Positions 36,902 through 45,916 of a stretch of 64,000 nt of DNA are shown in pieces. A program made the position numbers and the translations under genes. The notes beneath the pieces were generated by a model, which worked only from the letters and a program-made list of their open reading frames with translations, ran no database searches and was not told where the DNA came from. Location of the stretch: assembly GCF_008932115.1 (NCBI RefSeq), contig NZ_CP044543.1, positions 6,826,501 through 6,890,500 of the forward strand. The letters are read 5' to 3'. The stretch is from Bradyrhizobium betae (GTDB lineage Bacteria; Pseudomonadota; Alphaproteobacteria; Rhizobiales; Xanthobacteraceae). Position 1 is the stretch's first letter; each line of letters starts with the position of its first letter.

Positions 36902-38079
36902 GGAGCAAAGAGGAACGCCGGGCGTATTTCGAGTACCACCCCGATTTCGCCGCGAGGCGCCTCAACGTATCTCCGTTCAAGCTTCCTGTCGGCGAGGGAG
37001 CAAAGCCGGCGCCGAATTCGCCGTTCGCCGGGCTGCACGGCATGTTCAACGATAGCCTCCCCGACGGTTGGGGCCGCATGCTTCTTGATCGTCATCTGCA
37101 GAACCTCGGATACGACTTCAGGCTCCTCACGCCTCTTGACCGCCTGGCATACGTCGGCCAGACCGGCATGGGAGCGTTGCGCTACATTCCCGATAATTCC
37201 CTTAGCAAAGCCGCCGGCGACGCCGTCGACCTCGATTGGCTTGCTGCGCAAGCTGAGGCGGTCCAAGGCGAGGTCGACGAAGCCGACGTGGATCGTCTGC
37301 TCGAAATCCAAGGTGGCTCCGCCGGCGTCCGCCCCAAGATTATGATCGGCTTGAATGGCAAGACCGGTAAGATCGTAGCCGATACCGGCACCGATCTTCC
37401 GGAAGGCTTCGAAGCTTGGCTGGTAAAGTTCAAATCGAACGTCGATCACTCCGAAATAGGAAAAGAAGAGTACGCCTACTCTCTTATGGCGAAGGCAGCA
37501 GGCGTCGATATGCCCGCCACTAAGCTCATCAAAACCAAGAAGGGCAGCTATTTCGCCGTCCAAAGGTTCGACAGAACCGAGGGTGGGAGCGCGCATGTAC
37601 AGACGGTGAGCGGGCTGTTGGAGGCCGATCATCGGGCTCCGTCCATCGACTACGATACGCTGTTGAAAGTCACGCGACTTCTGACGCGCGACGAGCGTCA
37701 CGTACGCCAGATGTTCGTCCGGATGATCTTCAACGTCCTCGCACACAACCGGGACGATCACGCTAAAAATCACGCTTTCCTGCTCGCAAAGGATGGAGTT
37801 TGGCATCCGACGCCGGCGTACGACCTCACGCTCTCGGAGGGCCCCGGGGGCGAGCACAATCTAGCTGTGGACGGTGAAGGGAAGAACCCGACCAAAAAGC
37901 ACATTCTAAAGGTTGCGCAAAATGCGTCGATTCCGCAGGAGGAAGCCGAGCAGTTCTTCGAACAAGTTCAGAGTGCCATAGATCGCTGGCCTGAATATGC
38001 AAAAGAAGCCGGATTGACGGAGAAACGTCTCCAGGAAATCGACCGGCTGCTGAACAAGCGTGGATCCGGTGCCGCTTAG
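36796..38079 (+). CDS. hipA: HipA-like serine/threonine kinase toxin
   Basis: A 427-residue HipA-family kinase of normal length. The N-terminal HipA_N domain (FSxLHGMFNDSLPDGWGRMLLD-like region) covers about 1-130. The ejected P-loop region is QGGSAGVRPKI near 170, the catalytic loop is AHNRDDHAKNHAFL near 315, and the metal-binding motif is PAYDLTLSEG. All key residues are present. HipA toxins phosphorylate aminoacyl-tRNA synthetases or similar targets. GTG start, overlapping the bridge ORF by 4 bp. In the defence island it may act in abortive infection (inference). Confidence 0.9.
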   Translation: MKKPKVPDGKPPQGIQKLGVSLDFYGEKIEVGTLAWSKEERRAYFEYHPDFAARRLNVSPFKLPVGEGAKPAPNSPFAGLHGMFNDSLPDGWGRMLLDRHLQNLGYDFRLLTPLDRLAYVGQTGMGALRYIPDNSLSKAAGDAVDLDWLAAQAEAVQGEVDEADVDRLLEIQGGSAGVRPKIMIGLNGKTGKIVADTGTDLPEGFEAWLVKFKSNVDHSEIGKEEYAYSLMAKAAGVDMPATKLIKTKKGSYFAVQRFDRTEGGSAHVQTVSGLLEADHRAPSIDYDTLLKVTRLLTRDERHVRQMFVRMIFNVLAHNRDDHAKNHAFLLAKDGVWHPTPAYDLTLSEGPGGEHNLAVDGEGKNPTKKHILKVAQNASIPQEEAEQFFEQVQSAIDRWPEYAKEAGLTEKRLQEIDRLLNKRGSGAA

Positions 38080-38131
38080 GGCGGCGACATTTCTCCCTAC
38101 ATAGCCAACATTGATTCTGGACACCACCCAA

Positions 38132-39223
38132 ATGGCCTATGAAATAGAGTTTCATCCTGTCGGGTCGGGAGCCAACAGCGGCGACGCGATAACAATGCGC
38201 TACTGGACGGGCGCGGAGTGGCGCGTGATCGTCATCGACGCTGGATTCCAGGAAACCGGCGAAGCAATCGTCGAGCACGTGCGGTCGGTGTACGGCACGA
38301 ACACGGTTGAGCACGTCGTCAGCACGCATCCGGACAACGATCACATCAGCGGTCTTCGCGCAGTCATCTCGCAACTTAATGTGCAGAACCTCTGGATGCA
38401 CGTTCCCGAATACCACGCGAAAAACATGATGGATTACTTCCACGATCCTCGATGGACGCTGGAGGGCCTCACCGCGGACTTGCGGCGCGCCTACCCGATC
38501 GTCAGCGAAATCCGAGACTTGGCCCTGAAGCGGGGCACTTCGCTTCACCCTCCGTTTCTAGGCGCAAAGATCGGGCCCTTCACGGTGCTTTCGCCGACGC
38601 AGGCCATGTACGAGGGCCTCCTCCCCCAATTCCGCGACACCCCAAAGCCCGCGCAACAACTCCTCGTCCTCTTGGGGCATTGGCTCACAGGGATCGGGCG
38701 ACGCGTGGCGACGGAGATCCGGCGCATCATCGCGGAGGACCTGTTCACCGAGACGCTCCGTGAAGGCGGCATCACGGCGGCGGAAAACGAATCCAGCGTG
38801 GTCTTGTACGGTCAGATCGACGGTCGAAACATCTTCCTGACGGCGGACGCCGGCTTGAGAGCTCTTGGCGCTGCCGTGTCGTACGGTATTGCCATCGGTC
38901 TTCAGTTCGGCACCGCTTTGAACATATTCCAGGTCCCGCATCACGGCAGCCGCAACAACATCTCCCCTGCACTGCTCAATCGGATCGTCGGAAATGTCTC
39001 GGGGTTCGGATCCAGAAGATCGATTGGTTGCGTCATCTCCGCCGGGCCCGAGGATGAAACTCATCCGCGCCAAGTCGTGGTGAACGCGCTCTTGCGTCGT
39101 GGCGTTGAACCCCAGGACACGAAGAAGGGCATGCTTTTGTTCAATCACGGCGTTCCGGATCGGGCGGGCTTCAGTCCCGCACCCACCCTGGAGTTTGCCA
39201 CGAGGGTGGAAGCCTATGACTGA
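38132..39223 (+). CDS. ComEC/Rec2-type MBL-fold hydrolase
   Basis: A 363-residue MBL-fold protein of the ComEC-C-terminal type: STHPDNDHISGLRAV (HxDxDH), ILTADAGLRALG-like strand (FLTADAG) and VPHHGSRNNISPALL. There is no membrane segment, so it is a soluble stand-alone domain of the kind often found in defence loci. The ATG at 38132 is preferred to a TTG at 38111. It lies 52 bp after hipA and 264 bp before a predicted nuclease gene on the same strand. Confidence 0.85.
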   Translation: MAYEIEFHPVGSGANSGDAITMRYWTGAEWRVIVIDAGFQETGEAIVEHVRSVYGTNTVEHVVSTHPDNDHISGLRAVISQLNVQNLWMHVPEYHAKNMMDYFHDPRWTLEGLTADLRRAYPIVSEIRDLALKRGTSLHPPFLGAKIGPFTVLSPTQAMYEGLLPQFRDTPKPAQQLLVLLGHWLTGIGRRVATEIRRIIAEDLFTETLREGGITAAENESSVVLYGQIDGRNIFLTADAGLRALGAAVSYGIAIGLQFGTALNIFQVPHHGSRNNISPALLNRIVGNVSGFGSRRSIGCVISAGPEDETHPRQVVVNALLRRGVEPQDTKKGMLLFNHGVPDRAGFSPAPTLEFATRVEAYD

Positions 39224-39487
39224 GACGGTGTCGACGTATTCCCCGGCCAAGATCCGACAGGTGACTTGCGGGGGTCGTTTCATTCCCCGACGGTTACATT
39301 GCGACTAAGTGCTGCTCGAGTTGCTTGGCGATGGGAACTCGCAACTTCTTTGAACCTGCGTTGCCTCGTTGGCATCGGAGGCATACTTGGGTGTAATCGG
39401 CCTGCCCGCTCTCTTTCGGCGTGAAAAGAGCGCGGCGCGCCCTTGGTTATCGATCAGAAACCCGAGCAACTGCGCGTTCTTTAACTC

Positions 39488-40867
39488 ATGAAAAGCAAGC
39501 GTCGAGACGCCTTCGCCCCAAAGGAATTTCCGGCAACACTCTTTCGACCTCCAGACAAACGGGGCGATGACTGGCCGGATGAGCCGGATGTCCGGCGGGC
39601 TGTGACCTACTTTCGCGACTTTATTGGCCAGGACGAGTGGAAGAAGCGGCGCAATGCTGCGGCCAATCGCCTGTACGCGGCGTCGCTGGGTCGTGTCGAC
39701 GAGACCGACCGCGGCAGATATTTCGACGAGTCCGACGTATTCGGCTGGTATCTCTTCCTGGCCGAGGCTTTTATCGATCATGTCTGGAATTTCGAGCCGA
39801 CGTTCGGATCGCGGGTAGTGCCGGTGTTCAAGGCGATCGGGCGCGGTCTCGATCTGCTTCTTTCGGTCGACGGCGTCGAAGAACGGGCACGTCGCCTGGT
39901 CAGCAGTGAACGGCGTCAACCAAATGGCGGGCTCTTCGAGCTGCTCGTCGCATCCGCCTATCGCTCGTCGGGCGCGCGGGTAAAGTTCGTACCCGAGCGA
40001 CGCGGGCTGAGCCGGACATACGATATGGATGTTGAAATCGGCTCGCGCTCCTTCGCAGTCGAGTGCAAGCGCTTGGAAACGAGCCAATACGGTGAACGGG
40101 AACGAGCAGCGATGCGCGAGCTATGGCGCCCCAGCGCGACAGGGTTTTCCCAGAATGAGCAGAGCGCATTTTGCGATGTCCATTTCCGCATCCCCATTGA
40201 TCGGGTGCCACCCGCCTATCTGACCGAGAAGTCGCTCGAGTGGCTCCGGTCCGACATGCCTTCGCTGCTTTGGAGCGACGATATGTCGTATGGCGCGATG
40301 GGCGAGCTCGATCTCGATCCGTTGCGCGAGGTTCTCGACGATCACCATGTGCTCGCGTCGAGTTCGCGTATGCTGGAGCTGCTCTCGGGCCGCTACGTGA
40401 GGCACGCCAATTACATTCAGTTGAGCCGCTTAAAGCTCGCGGAAAACCCGAGATATGTGCACGAGTGCGATCTTGCCGTGCTGCTCCGTTGGGAATCGGC
40501 CTCTCCCGAAGCCATCGATGCGAAGGCCCGCGACATTACGACGAAGCTATCGGAAGCCAGCGACCAACTTCCTGCGGGTCGCCCCGGTATCGTTCACATC
40601 GGCTTCGAGGCCGTTGAAGGAGACGATGTAGAGCGCGCCCGACATCGGAAGATCATCGAGCGAGCGCAGGCTTTCGATCCACGGGGAAAACCTCTGGAGT
40701 ACGTGTATTGCCATTACTTCGTACCCGAAAGCCCGCCTGACCAGGCGTGGGCGTTCGACGAGACGCTCCAGTGGGTGGGCATCGCGCCGACCGGTCCTCA
40801 TCCCCTCGGAGAAACAATGCTGATCCTTCCGGCCGAGGGCGTTCGCGAAGGACCTCACTGGCGTTGA
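39488..40867 (+). CDS. Predicted PD-(D/E)XK nuclease, unnamed family
   Basis: A 459-residue protein. A restriction-endonuclease-like core is seen near residues 155-200: helix with Glu (NGGLFELLVASAYRSSG), then YDMDVEI and SFAVECKRLE, fitting the D...ExK catalytic pattern. The flanking N-terminal (about 1-150) and C-terminal (about 230-459) parts are unrecognised. It lacks a membrane segment. It follows the MBL gene and converges on the HEPN gene. A nuclease effector is likely, but the family is not identified. Confidence 0.75.
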   Translation: MKSKRRDAFAPKEFPATLFRPPDKRGDDWPDEPDVRRAVTYFRDFIGQDEWKKRRNAAANRLYAASLGRVDETDRGRYFDESDVFGWYLFLAEAFIDHVWNFEPTFGSRVVPVFKAIGRGLDLLLSVDGVEERARRLVSSERRQPNGGLFELLVASAYRSSGARVKFVPERRGLSRTYDMDVEIGSRSFAVECKRLETSQYGERERAAMRELWRPSATGFSQNEQSAFCDVHFRIPIDRVPPAYLTEKSLEWLRSDMPSLLWSDDMSYGAMGELDLDPLREVLDDHHVLASSSRMLELLSGRYVRHANYIQLSRLKLAENPRYVHECDLAVLLRWESASPEAIDAKARDITTKLSEASDQLPAGRPGIVHIGFEAVEGDDVERARHRKIIERAQAFDPRGKPLEYVYCHYFVPESPPDQAWAFDETLQWVGIAPTGPHPLGETMLILPAEGVREGPHWR

Positions 40868-40932
40868 AAATCAAGGACCAGGGTGGTGCAGGCAGCGTGC
40901 CTCCAGCCAGTATCTTAGCATCAGGACAATCA

Positions 40933-42567
40933 TTACCTGCGCAGCCGGGCCGCGAAGCGCTGAAGCGCAACCCGATCGCCATCGGTCATCAGAAAGCCGC
41001 GTGATGGATAGTCTTCCGTGCCTCCATGAAGGACCCGTCTATCGTCGATCTGCGACACCAGGTGGGCGAAAGGTGGATTGAAGCGTCGAAGCGGCCAGCC
41101 GGAGGCCGCATGCAATTCTTCCGCATCGACGGTCCCGGTCCCAGATTTGCCGAGAGCAAGATCGACGAGCGCAACCACGTCCGTTTCGGGGGTGCTTTGC
41201 CCGGTATGGGGATCGAACGTGATAAAAAGCTCTGCGGTGGTGAACATCCGCGGAAGCCGCGTGGAAATCATCGAGTTCGTTCTCAGATAGCCATCGCTTT
41301 CGAGCTCGGCCACGGCAAACGCCAAATCGTCGATGTTGGATTCCGGAAACGCCTCGATGAGGTCTTGCTCGGGAATGAAGCAGTCGAAGCCCTTTTGGGA
41401 TTGTTCCGATACCCACAATCCTATCCGGATCGCCAATGGCCCGAGTTCGCCGATCTTCAACTCGGACTTCTTCTTTGCTGGCGGCGCGATCAGCGGAATG
41501 CTCAGCCTGTCTTTAGCCGGCGGCGGAGCTCCGCCTGCAGCGAGCCATCCGTCGAGACCGTCGATCACCAACTGACCAATCGCGGCGAACTGCAGGATGT
41601 CGTCGCCGACCAGGGGCACCGTTTCGCCCAGTCGGGCCTCTGCGGCATGTTCGGCGAACTTCGCGTCGGCCACGCCGAGATTGTGTCCGATGACATGCCG
41701 CTTCTGGATGTTCAGCGTCAGGACGGCAAGAGCGTCGGCCGTCAGAGTTCCGAACGGATCGATGTCGAACTCGGCGAAGCGCTTGCGGCCGCGCTCGATG
41801 TTCTGAAAGTCGTTGGCGATCGGCTTCGTCGCCGCGACGTCGGGTGGTCGAGTGGTCGCCTTGTATAGGTATACCGTCTTTAAGGTCGCTTCGAAGGCCG
41901 TCAGTACGTCTTCATGCGCATTGCCCATCATCCTGTATGCGAGTTCATGCCTTCCCGAGCCGAGTTGGCCCGCGAGCTCCACCTGCTCCCGGACGAGCGC
42001 GATTTCCCGCGCAAAGTGCAAGTGAATGTTCGGCGCTCCGCAATCCGGACAGAACAAGGAAATGGCGTAAACGCCGTAGTCCCGGCCGCACTCGTCGCAT
42101 ACCAACTCGCGGAGAAGATCGTTTCGAGCGAACCGCGGTGCGGGTTTGGGCGACGGCCGTGTACCAGTCGTCACCTTGAAAAATTTGTTGCCAGCGTTCT
42201 TCCGGGCGAGGTCATCGAACATGCCATGGATTGCCGCCGCGGCGTCGGCGTGAAAGGCATGAGCGACGATTTCCTTGGCAGCCGCGAGGTCGTCCGGATG
42301 CGTAAAGTTCTCGTCGTCGTCCAGAACGCCGCTATACGGACAGACTGTGCCTGGCGTACCGGGCGCGTGCGTCATGCGAGACGTCAAGGCCTCGGGTAGA
42401 GTGAAATCCGATACTCGGTCGCCCAGAAGAAAGAGGCGCGGATGTGCGTCTTCGTTGGGTGAATACCGGTACACCCGGCCATCCGGCGTCTTCGGTAGCG
42501 GAATGCCAAGCGTCAAGTTGTTGCCAGAACCACCCGTCTTGTACTTCTCCAAATTCCGCAAGCGCAT
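40933..42567 (-). CDS. Zinc-ribbon protein with HEPN-like domain, putative effector
   Basis: A 544-residue protein, last gene of the E2-E1-JAB operon. A zinc ribbon has CDEC at 157-160 and CPDC at 173-176. Residues about 200-345 look like a HEPN domain: helix EDVLTAFEATLKTVYLYK, then KRHVIGHNLGVAD with Arg290 and His295 forming the Rx4H motif of HEPN ribonucleases. The C-terminal part (from about 350) is helical, possibly winged-helix (IDDLAFAVAELESDGYLRT). The ATG has GAGGTGG upstream. HEPN proteins are common RNA-cleaving toxins in defence; catalytic activity here is inferred. Confidence 0.7.
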   Translation of the reverse strand: MRLRNLEKYKTGGSGNNLTLGIPLPKTPDGRVYRYSPNEDAHPRLFLLGDRVSDFTLPEALTSRMTHAPGTPGTVCPYSGVLDDDENFTHPDDLAAAKEIVAHAFHADAAAAIHGMFDDLARKNAGNKFFKVTTGTRPSPKPAPRFARNDLLRELVCDECGRDYGVYAISLFCPDCGAPNIHLHFAREIALVREQVELAGQLGSGRHELAYRMMGNAHEDVLTAFEATLKTVYLYKATTRPPDVAATKPIANDFQNIERGRKRFAEFDIDPFGTLTADALAVLTLNIQKRHVIGHNLGVADAKFAEHAAEARLGETVPLVGDDILQFAAIGQLVIDGLDGWLAAGGAPPPAKDRLSIPLIAPPAKKKSELKIGELGPLAIRIGLWVSEQSQKGFDCFIPEQDLIEAFPESNIDDLAFAVAELESDGYLRTNSMISTRLPRMFTTAELFITFDPHTGQSTPETDVVALVDLALGKSGTGTVDAEELHAASGWPLRRFNPPFAHLVSQIDDRRVLHGGTEDYPSRGFLMTDGDRVALQRFAARLRR

Positions 42568-42642
42568 GAGTCCACCTCGGATAGTTGATCGTTGAGCCGA
42601 TGGATCGACGCGAGGAGATGCATCTCCTCCTCGCGTCGGAGA

Positions 42643-43536
42643 TCATGATTCCTCACCTTCCGAGCGAGCCCGCCGGGACCTGGTTTCGCCGGTCGCGGTC
42701 GATGCCCGCCGCGTACGTTTTGCGGATGAGGCCGCCGCGGGCTGGGCGGCAGCCGGCACCTCAAGCGTGTCGCAGCACGCCAGCAGGGCCCGCGCGAACT
42801 GATCGCCGGCGTCCCGAACCCAATCGTCGCGTACGACGGTAAACCAGGCCGTCAATGCGACCAGATCGACGCAGATCGCTCCGATCGCTGCGGGCTTAAT
42901 GGCCGCCAACGCCGTGGGAAGTGACGACATCGAGAAACTGGACACGGCTGGGATGATGTTGTCGTAGCGCCAGACGACGGTGAGAACTGAAATCAGAAGA
43001 GCCGCCAAGCAGGCAGCGACCCCGATCGGTTTCAATCCGCGCAGGTTCCGGCGAAAGCCATATTCGGCATTCTCCTTCTCGACGAGCGGATAGGCTTTCC
43101 CACGGCAACGTTCCTGAAGCCACTTCACCCCCGATGCGTACATGGCGTCCGCGGCCTTCGGATCCGCCCTCTCCTGCTCCGGGCTTGGCGTAACGAACAA
43201 CGGCACGTTCTTCGCGAAGAACGCGTGGTATCGGGCCAACACCGGCGGCGGAAGATGTTCTTCCCTATGGCGCAGCCAGATCGTCGATGGCCAACCTCCC
43301 CATTCAGCCAGGAGACGCTTCTCCACCTTCTTGCCGCGCGATCTGCTCAGGACGCTCAAGCCATACAGGAGCCCGCAGGACGTCGCGATGGTCACCAGCG
43401 TGGCGCCCCAGCTCGAGGTGACCAGCCGGGGAAACCACGCGATCGCAGTGAGGATGATCGGAAACAGCGTGAGTAAGCCCGGAAACAGGCGAGCCTGTCG
43501 TGAATAGGGATCGAAGAGCTTCGAAATATCGATCAT
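42643..43536 (-). CDS. Four-helix membrane protein in the E2-E1-JAB operon
   Basis: A 297-residue protein with two helix pairs: about 16-36 and 42-60, then 170-190 (GVAACLAALLISVLTVVW) and 205-230 (AIGAICVDLVALTAWFTVV). The cytoplasmic middle part (about 65-165) is charged. The C-terminal tail is Ala/Arg-rich and probably unstructured. It is not a recognised transporter; the pattern of paired helices around a soluble domain suits a membrane-disrupting effector or sensor. 61 bp after the conjugation gene and 75 bp before the HEPN gene. Confidence 0.75.
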   Translation of the reverse strand: MIDISKLFDPYSRQARLFPGLLTLFPIILTAIAWFPRLVTSSWGATLVTIATSCGLLYGLSVLSRSRGKKVEKRLLAEWGGWPSTIWLRHREEHLPPPVLARYHAFFAKNVPLFVTPSPEQERADPKAADAMYASGVKWLQERCRGKAYPLVEKENAEYGFRRNLRGLKPIGVAACLAALLISVLTVVWRYDNIIPAVSSFSMSSLPTALAAIKPAAIGAICVDLVALTAWFTVVRDDWVRDAGDQFARALLACCDTLEVPAAAQPAAASSAKRTRRASTATGETRSRRARSEGEES

Positions 43537-43597
43537 CGGATCGCCTCTGTGCAGTCATGGGCGCTGGCCGGCGACGGGTCTGGAGATCTCGGATTCT

Positions 43598-45910
43598 TCA
43601 TCTTGCCACCTTGACCACGGCGCTGTGTGAGCTGCCGGCTCCGGATAAGGCTTCAGCGGTGAAATGGACATATCCAGCCGGCGTGTGGATCAGCATCAGC
43701 AACGGAAAATACTGGCGTATCGAAAGCAGAGCGGCGGTCTTCACGTCCTTCCTGGACGGGCCACTGGGGACGAGATGATTGTGCCAGGTCCCGAGCGCGT
43801 AGAGCGCGCCGCCAGATCCTTCGATCAGATCTTCCAGCATGGGCCTCAGTCCCTCGGTACCGAGCACGAACTCGTCGCGCGAGAATTTGCTGTCGGGCGG
43901 CGCGGGCATCGTGCCGACGACGTGGAAGACGTTGGCGACGTCCGAATATCGGCCGACGATGATGCCGCCCGTCTCCGAGCCACGGCGCGCAGCGACCTCT
44001 CGCCGGATCGTGTCGTCGACCTCGGGACTAAGGCGCACGACGCTGTCCGTGCCGTCGCCTACGACGATGCGCGGCCGGATATCCTTGCGATGCCATATCT
44101 GGTTCAGCCCATCGGCCGCCAAACTGCCGACCAGCACCTCGCCGGTCTCGGGAAGACCGTCGCGTTGGAGCCGGCGAATATGCTCGGACATCGGCGCCGC
44201 GAACGAGGACAAGCGACCGTCCGACAGCGGCATCGTGATGGCCGCGCAGCCCTGACCGATCGCGATCGCTTCGGCCTTCGTGTTGAAGACCTCGTTCCTG
44301 AGGGTGGGATCCGAATGGATCAGGCGATAGGCCTCGCAGATCAGATCGGTCGCCGACGGGTTGGCCGCCGGTCCCTCCACCGACATCAGGCCGACGCTTC
44401 CGATGCCCAGCATGCATGCCTCGACCACCCGGGGCCGGTCGATCGTGACTCCAGGCAAGACCAGCGCCTCGCGCACGCTTGCGGAGCCGGTCGTATTGAC
44501 GACGGCAAAGCTGTCTCGGGCGACCAAAGGGGCGATCGATTGATCATCGAATGCGCGCGCGACGACGTCCACTACGTGCGGCACCGTCGGCTGCTTGAGG
44601 GTCGCGAGTGCCTCGGCCAGGTAGTGCGCCTTTGGAATGGACCAGAAGCTTTCGACTTTCGTGTCGGAGGGAAGCGTGGCGTAGCGCGCGAAATTGTGAG
44701 GTTGCAGGATGCCGTCGTCGATGAGGGCCGCGGGTCCCCGTCCGGACCTGGCGAGATGAACTGCGAGTTTGGATCCGATGCTTCCGCAGCCGAGGAGCGT
44801 CCACGGACGCAGCGCCTGCCCGTCGTCGCCCGCAGCGCGTCGCAGCAATTCGGGTGATATCTCATCTCGGTGCGTGGCGGTCCTGACCAGCTTGCCGCTG
44901 CCTGACGAGAGCGCCTCGCCGCCGCGCAATTCCACGACGTAGGGGCATATCTCGATCGGCGAAGTCGTGCCGATCACCTCGAACGGGCGTCGCGCCAACA
45001 GAATGACGGCTATCGGCTGCTTCTCCTTCAATTTCGATTGCGAAACCCGCTCCTGCAGGATTCCGAGCTTCGGCTCCAGGAATTCGCGGCAGCCTAGTTC
45101 GGCCGCCCGCTTCAAGAGCTCGTCAATCGTCGTGACCGTTTCCGGAAGATAGCGATCCGCCACGAACGGCCGACCGGTCGGGAGTTTACCGGACCACGCG
45201 ATCAGTGCGTGAGCGTTGCCGGTTTGCCCGTCATCGCCGACAGGCGCATATCGCCATTCGCCGGCGAACCGCGGCCCCAGCGGTACCGGAGCGGCGCGCG
45301 GGATGCCGATCCGGTAGGTAGACAAAGTTGCTTCGCGGTAAGCGTAGTACCACGCCGGGAAGACCGAGCAGCCGCCCTCTCTGGTGGGCAGACCCGTCAA
45401 CCAGGTCGGATCCGCGACGATCACGTCGTCGATCCCGTCACGCCGCACCGGCTCCCAGCCGTGCTCCGGATCGATCAGCTGCGCCATCGCAGCCTTGTCC
45501 AGCCAGTCGACCAGTTGCTCGAAAAGGCCACCTATTCCGCGAACGCGCAGAACCTCACGCGGCGAACCGGCGACGAGACACGGTTCAGGTGGACCGCCAT
45601 TCCTCGAGGGCTGAATGTGCGGATGACTGCGATTGAAGTCCGTGCGGAGGCGGATAAGCGGCGCCCTCAAGGGATATCCTGCCGTGAAGATGAACGTCAC
45701 GGGCTCGACCGCGCGGACGCCCGACGGGCTCTCGCCCGCAGCCCTCCATGCGTTCGGGAGTTCGGTCCGGATCTCCACGATGGCCCGGATGGCGTCGTTT
45801 CCTTCGATCCGTTCGGCGGTCACCCGTTCGACGGACGGGTGAGCCTCGATCAGGCGCAGCGCCCGTCGGACGGGTATGGGAATGTCGTCTGCCGCGGAGA
45901 TCGCCGCCAT
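43598..45910 (-). CDS. E2-E1-JAB fusion: ubiquitin-like conjugating, activating and deconjugating enzyme
   Basis: A 770-residue protein with three modules in one chain. Residues about 10-150 are an E2/UBC-like fold with HPHIQ and candidate catalytic Cys111 (PEPCLVAG). A middle linker domain follows. About 370-600 is an E1/ThiF adenylation domain with TLLGCGSIGSKLAVHLARSG (GxGxxG) and the DDGILQPHNFARY strand. About 625-770 is a JAB/JAMM peptidase: Glu in SETGGIIVG and HNHLVPSGPSRKD (HxH...SxxD), all metal ligands intact. Cap2 of CBASS is an E2-E1 fusion but has its JAB (Cap3) separate. It begins 6 bp after the MBL gene. No CD-NTase is nearby. Confidence 0.88.
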   Translation of the reverse strand: MAAISAADDIPIPVRRALRLIEAHPSVERVTAERIEGNDAIRAIVEIRTELPNAWRAAGESPSGVRAVEPVTFIFTAGYPLRAPLIRLRTDFNRSHPHIQPSRNGGPPEPCLVAGSPREVLRVRGIGGLFEQLVDWLDKAAMAQLIDPEHGWEPVRRDGIDDVIVADPTWLTGLPTREGGCSVFPAWYYAYREATLSTYRIGIPRAAPVPLGPRFAGEWRYAPVGDDGQTGNAHALIAWSGKLPTGRPFVADRYLPETVTTIDELLKRAAELGCREFLEPKLGILQERVSQSKLKEKQPIAVILLARRPFEVIGTTSPIEICPYVVELRGGEALSSGSGKLVRTATHRDEISPELLRRAAGDDGQALRPWTLLGCGSIGSKLAVHLARSGRGPAALIDDGILQPHNFARYATLPSDTKVESFWSIPKAHYLAEALATLKQPTVPHVVDVVARAFDDQSIAPLVARDSFAVVNTTGSASVREALVLPGVTIDRPRVVEACMLGIGSVGLMSVEGPAANPSATDLICEAYRLIHSDPTLRNEVFNTKAEAIAIGQGCAAITMPLSDGRLSSFAAPMSEHIRRLQRDGLPETGEVLVGSLAADGLNQIWHRKDIRPRIVVGDGTDSVVRLSPEVDDTIRREVAARRGSETGGIIVGRYSDVANVFHVVGTMPAPPDSKFSRDEFVLGTEGLRPMLEDLIEGSGGALYALGTWHNHLVPSGPSRKDVKTAALLSIRQYFPLLMLIHTPAGYVHFTAEALSGAGSSHSAVVKVAR

Positions 45911-45916
45911 ATCGGC

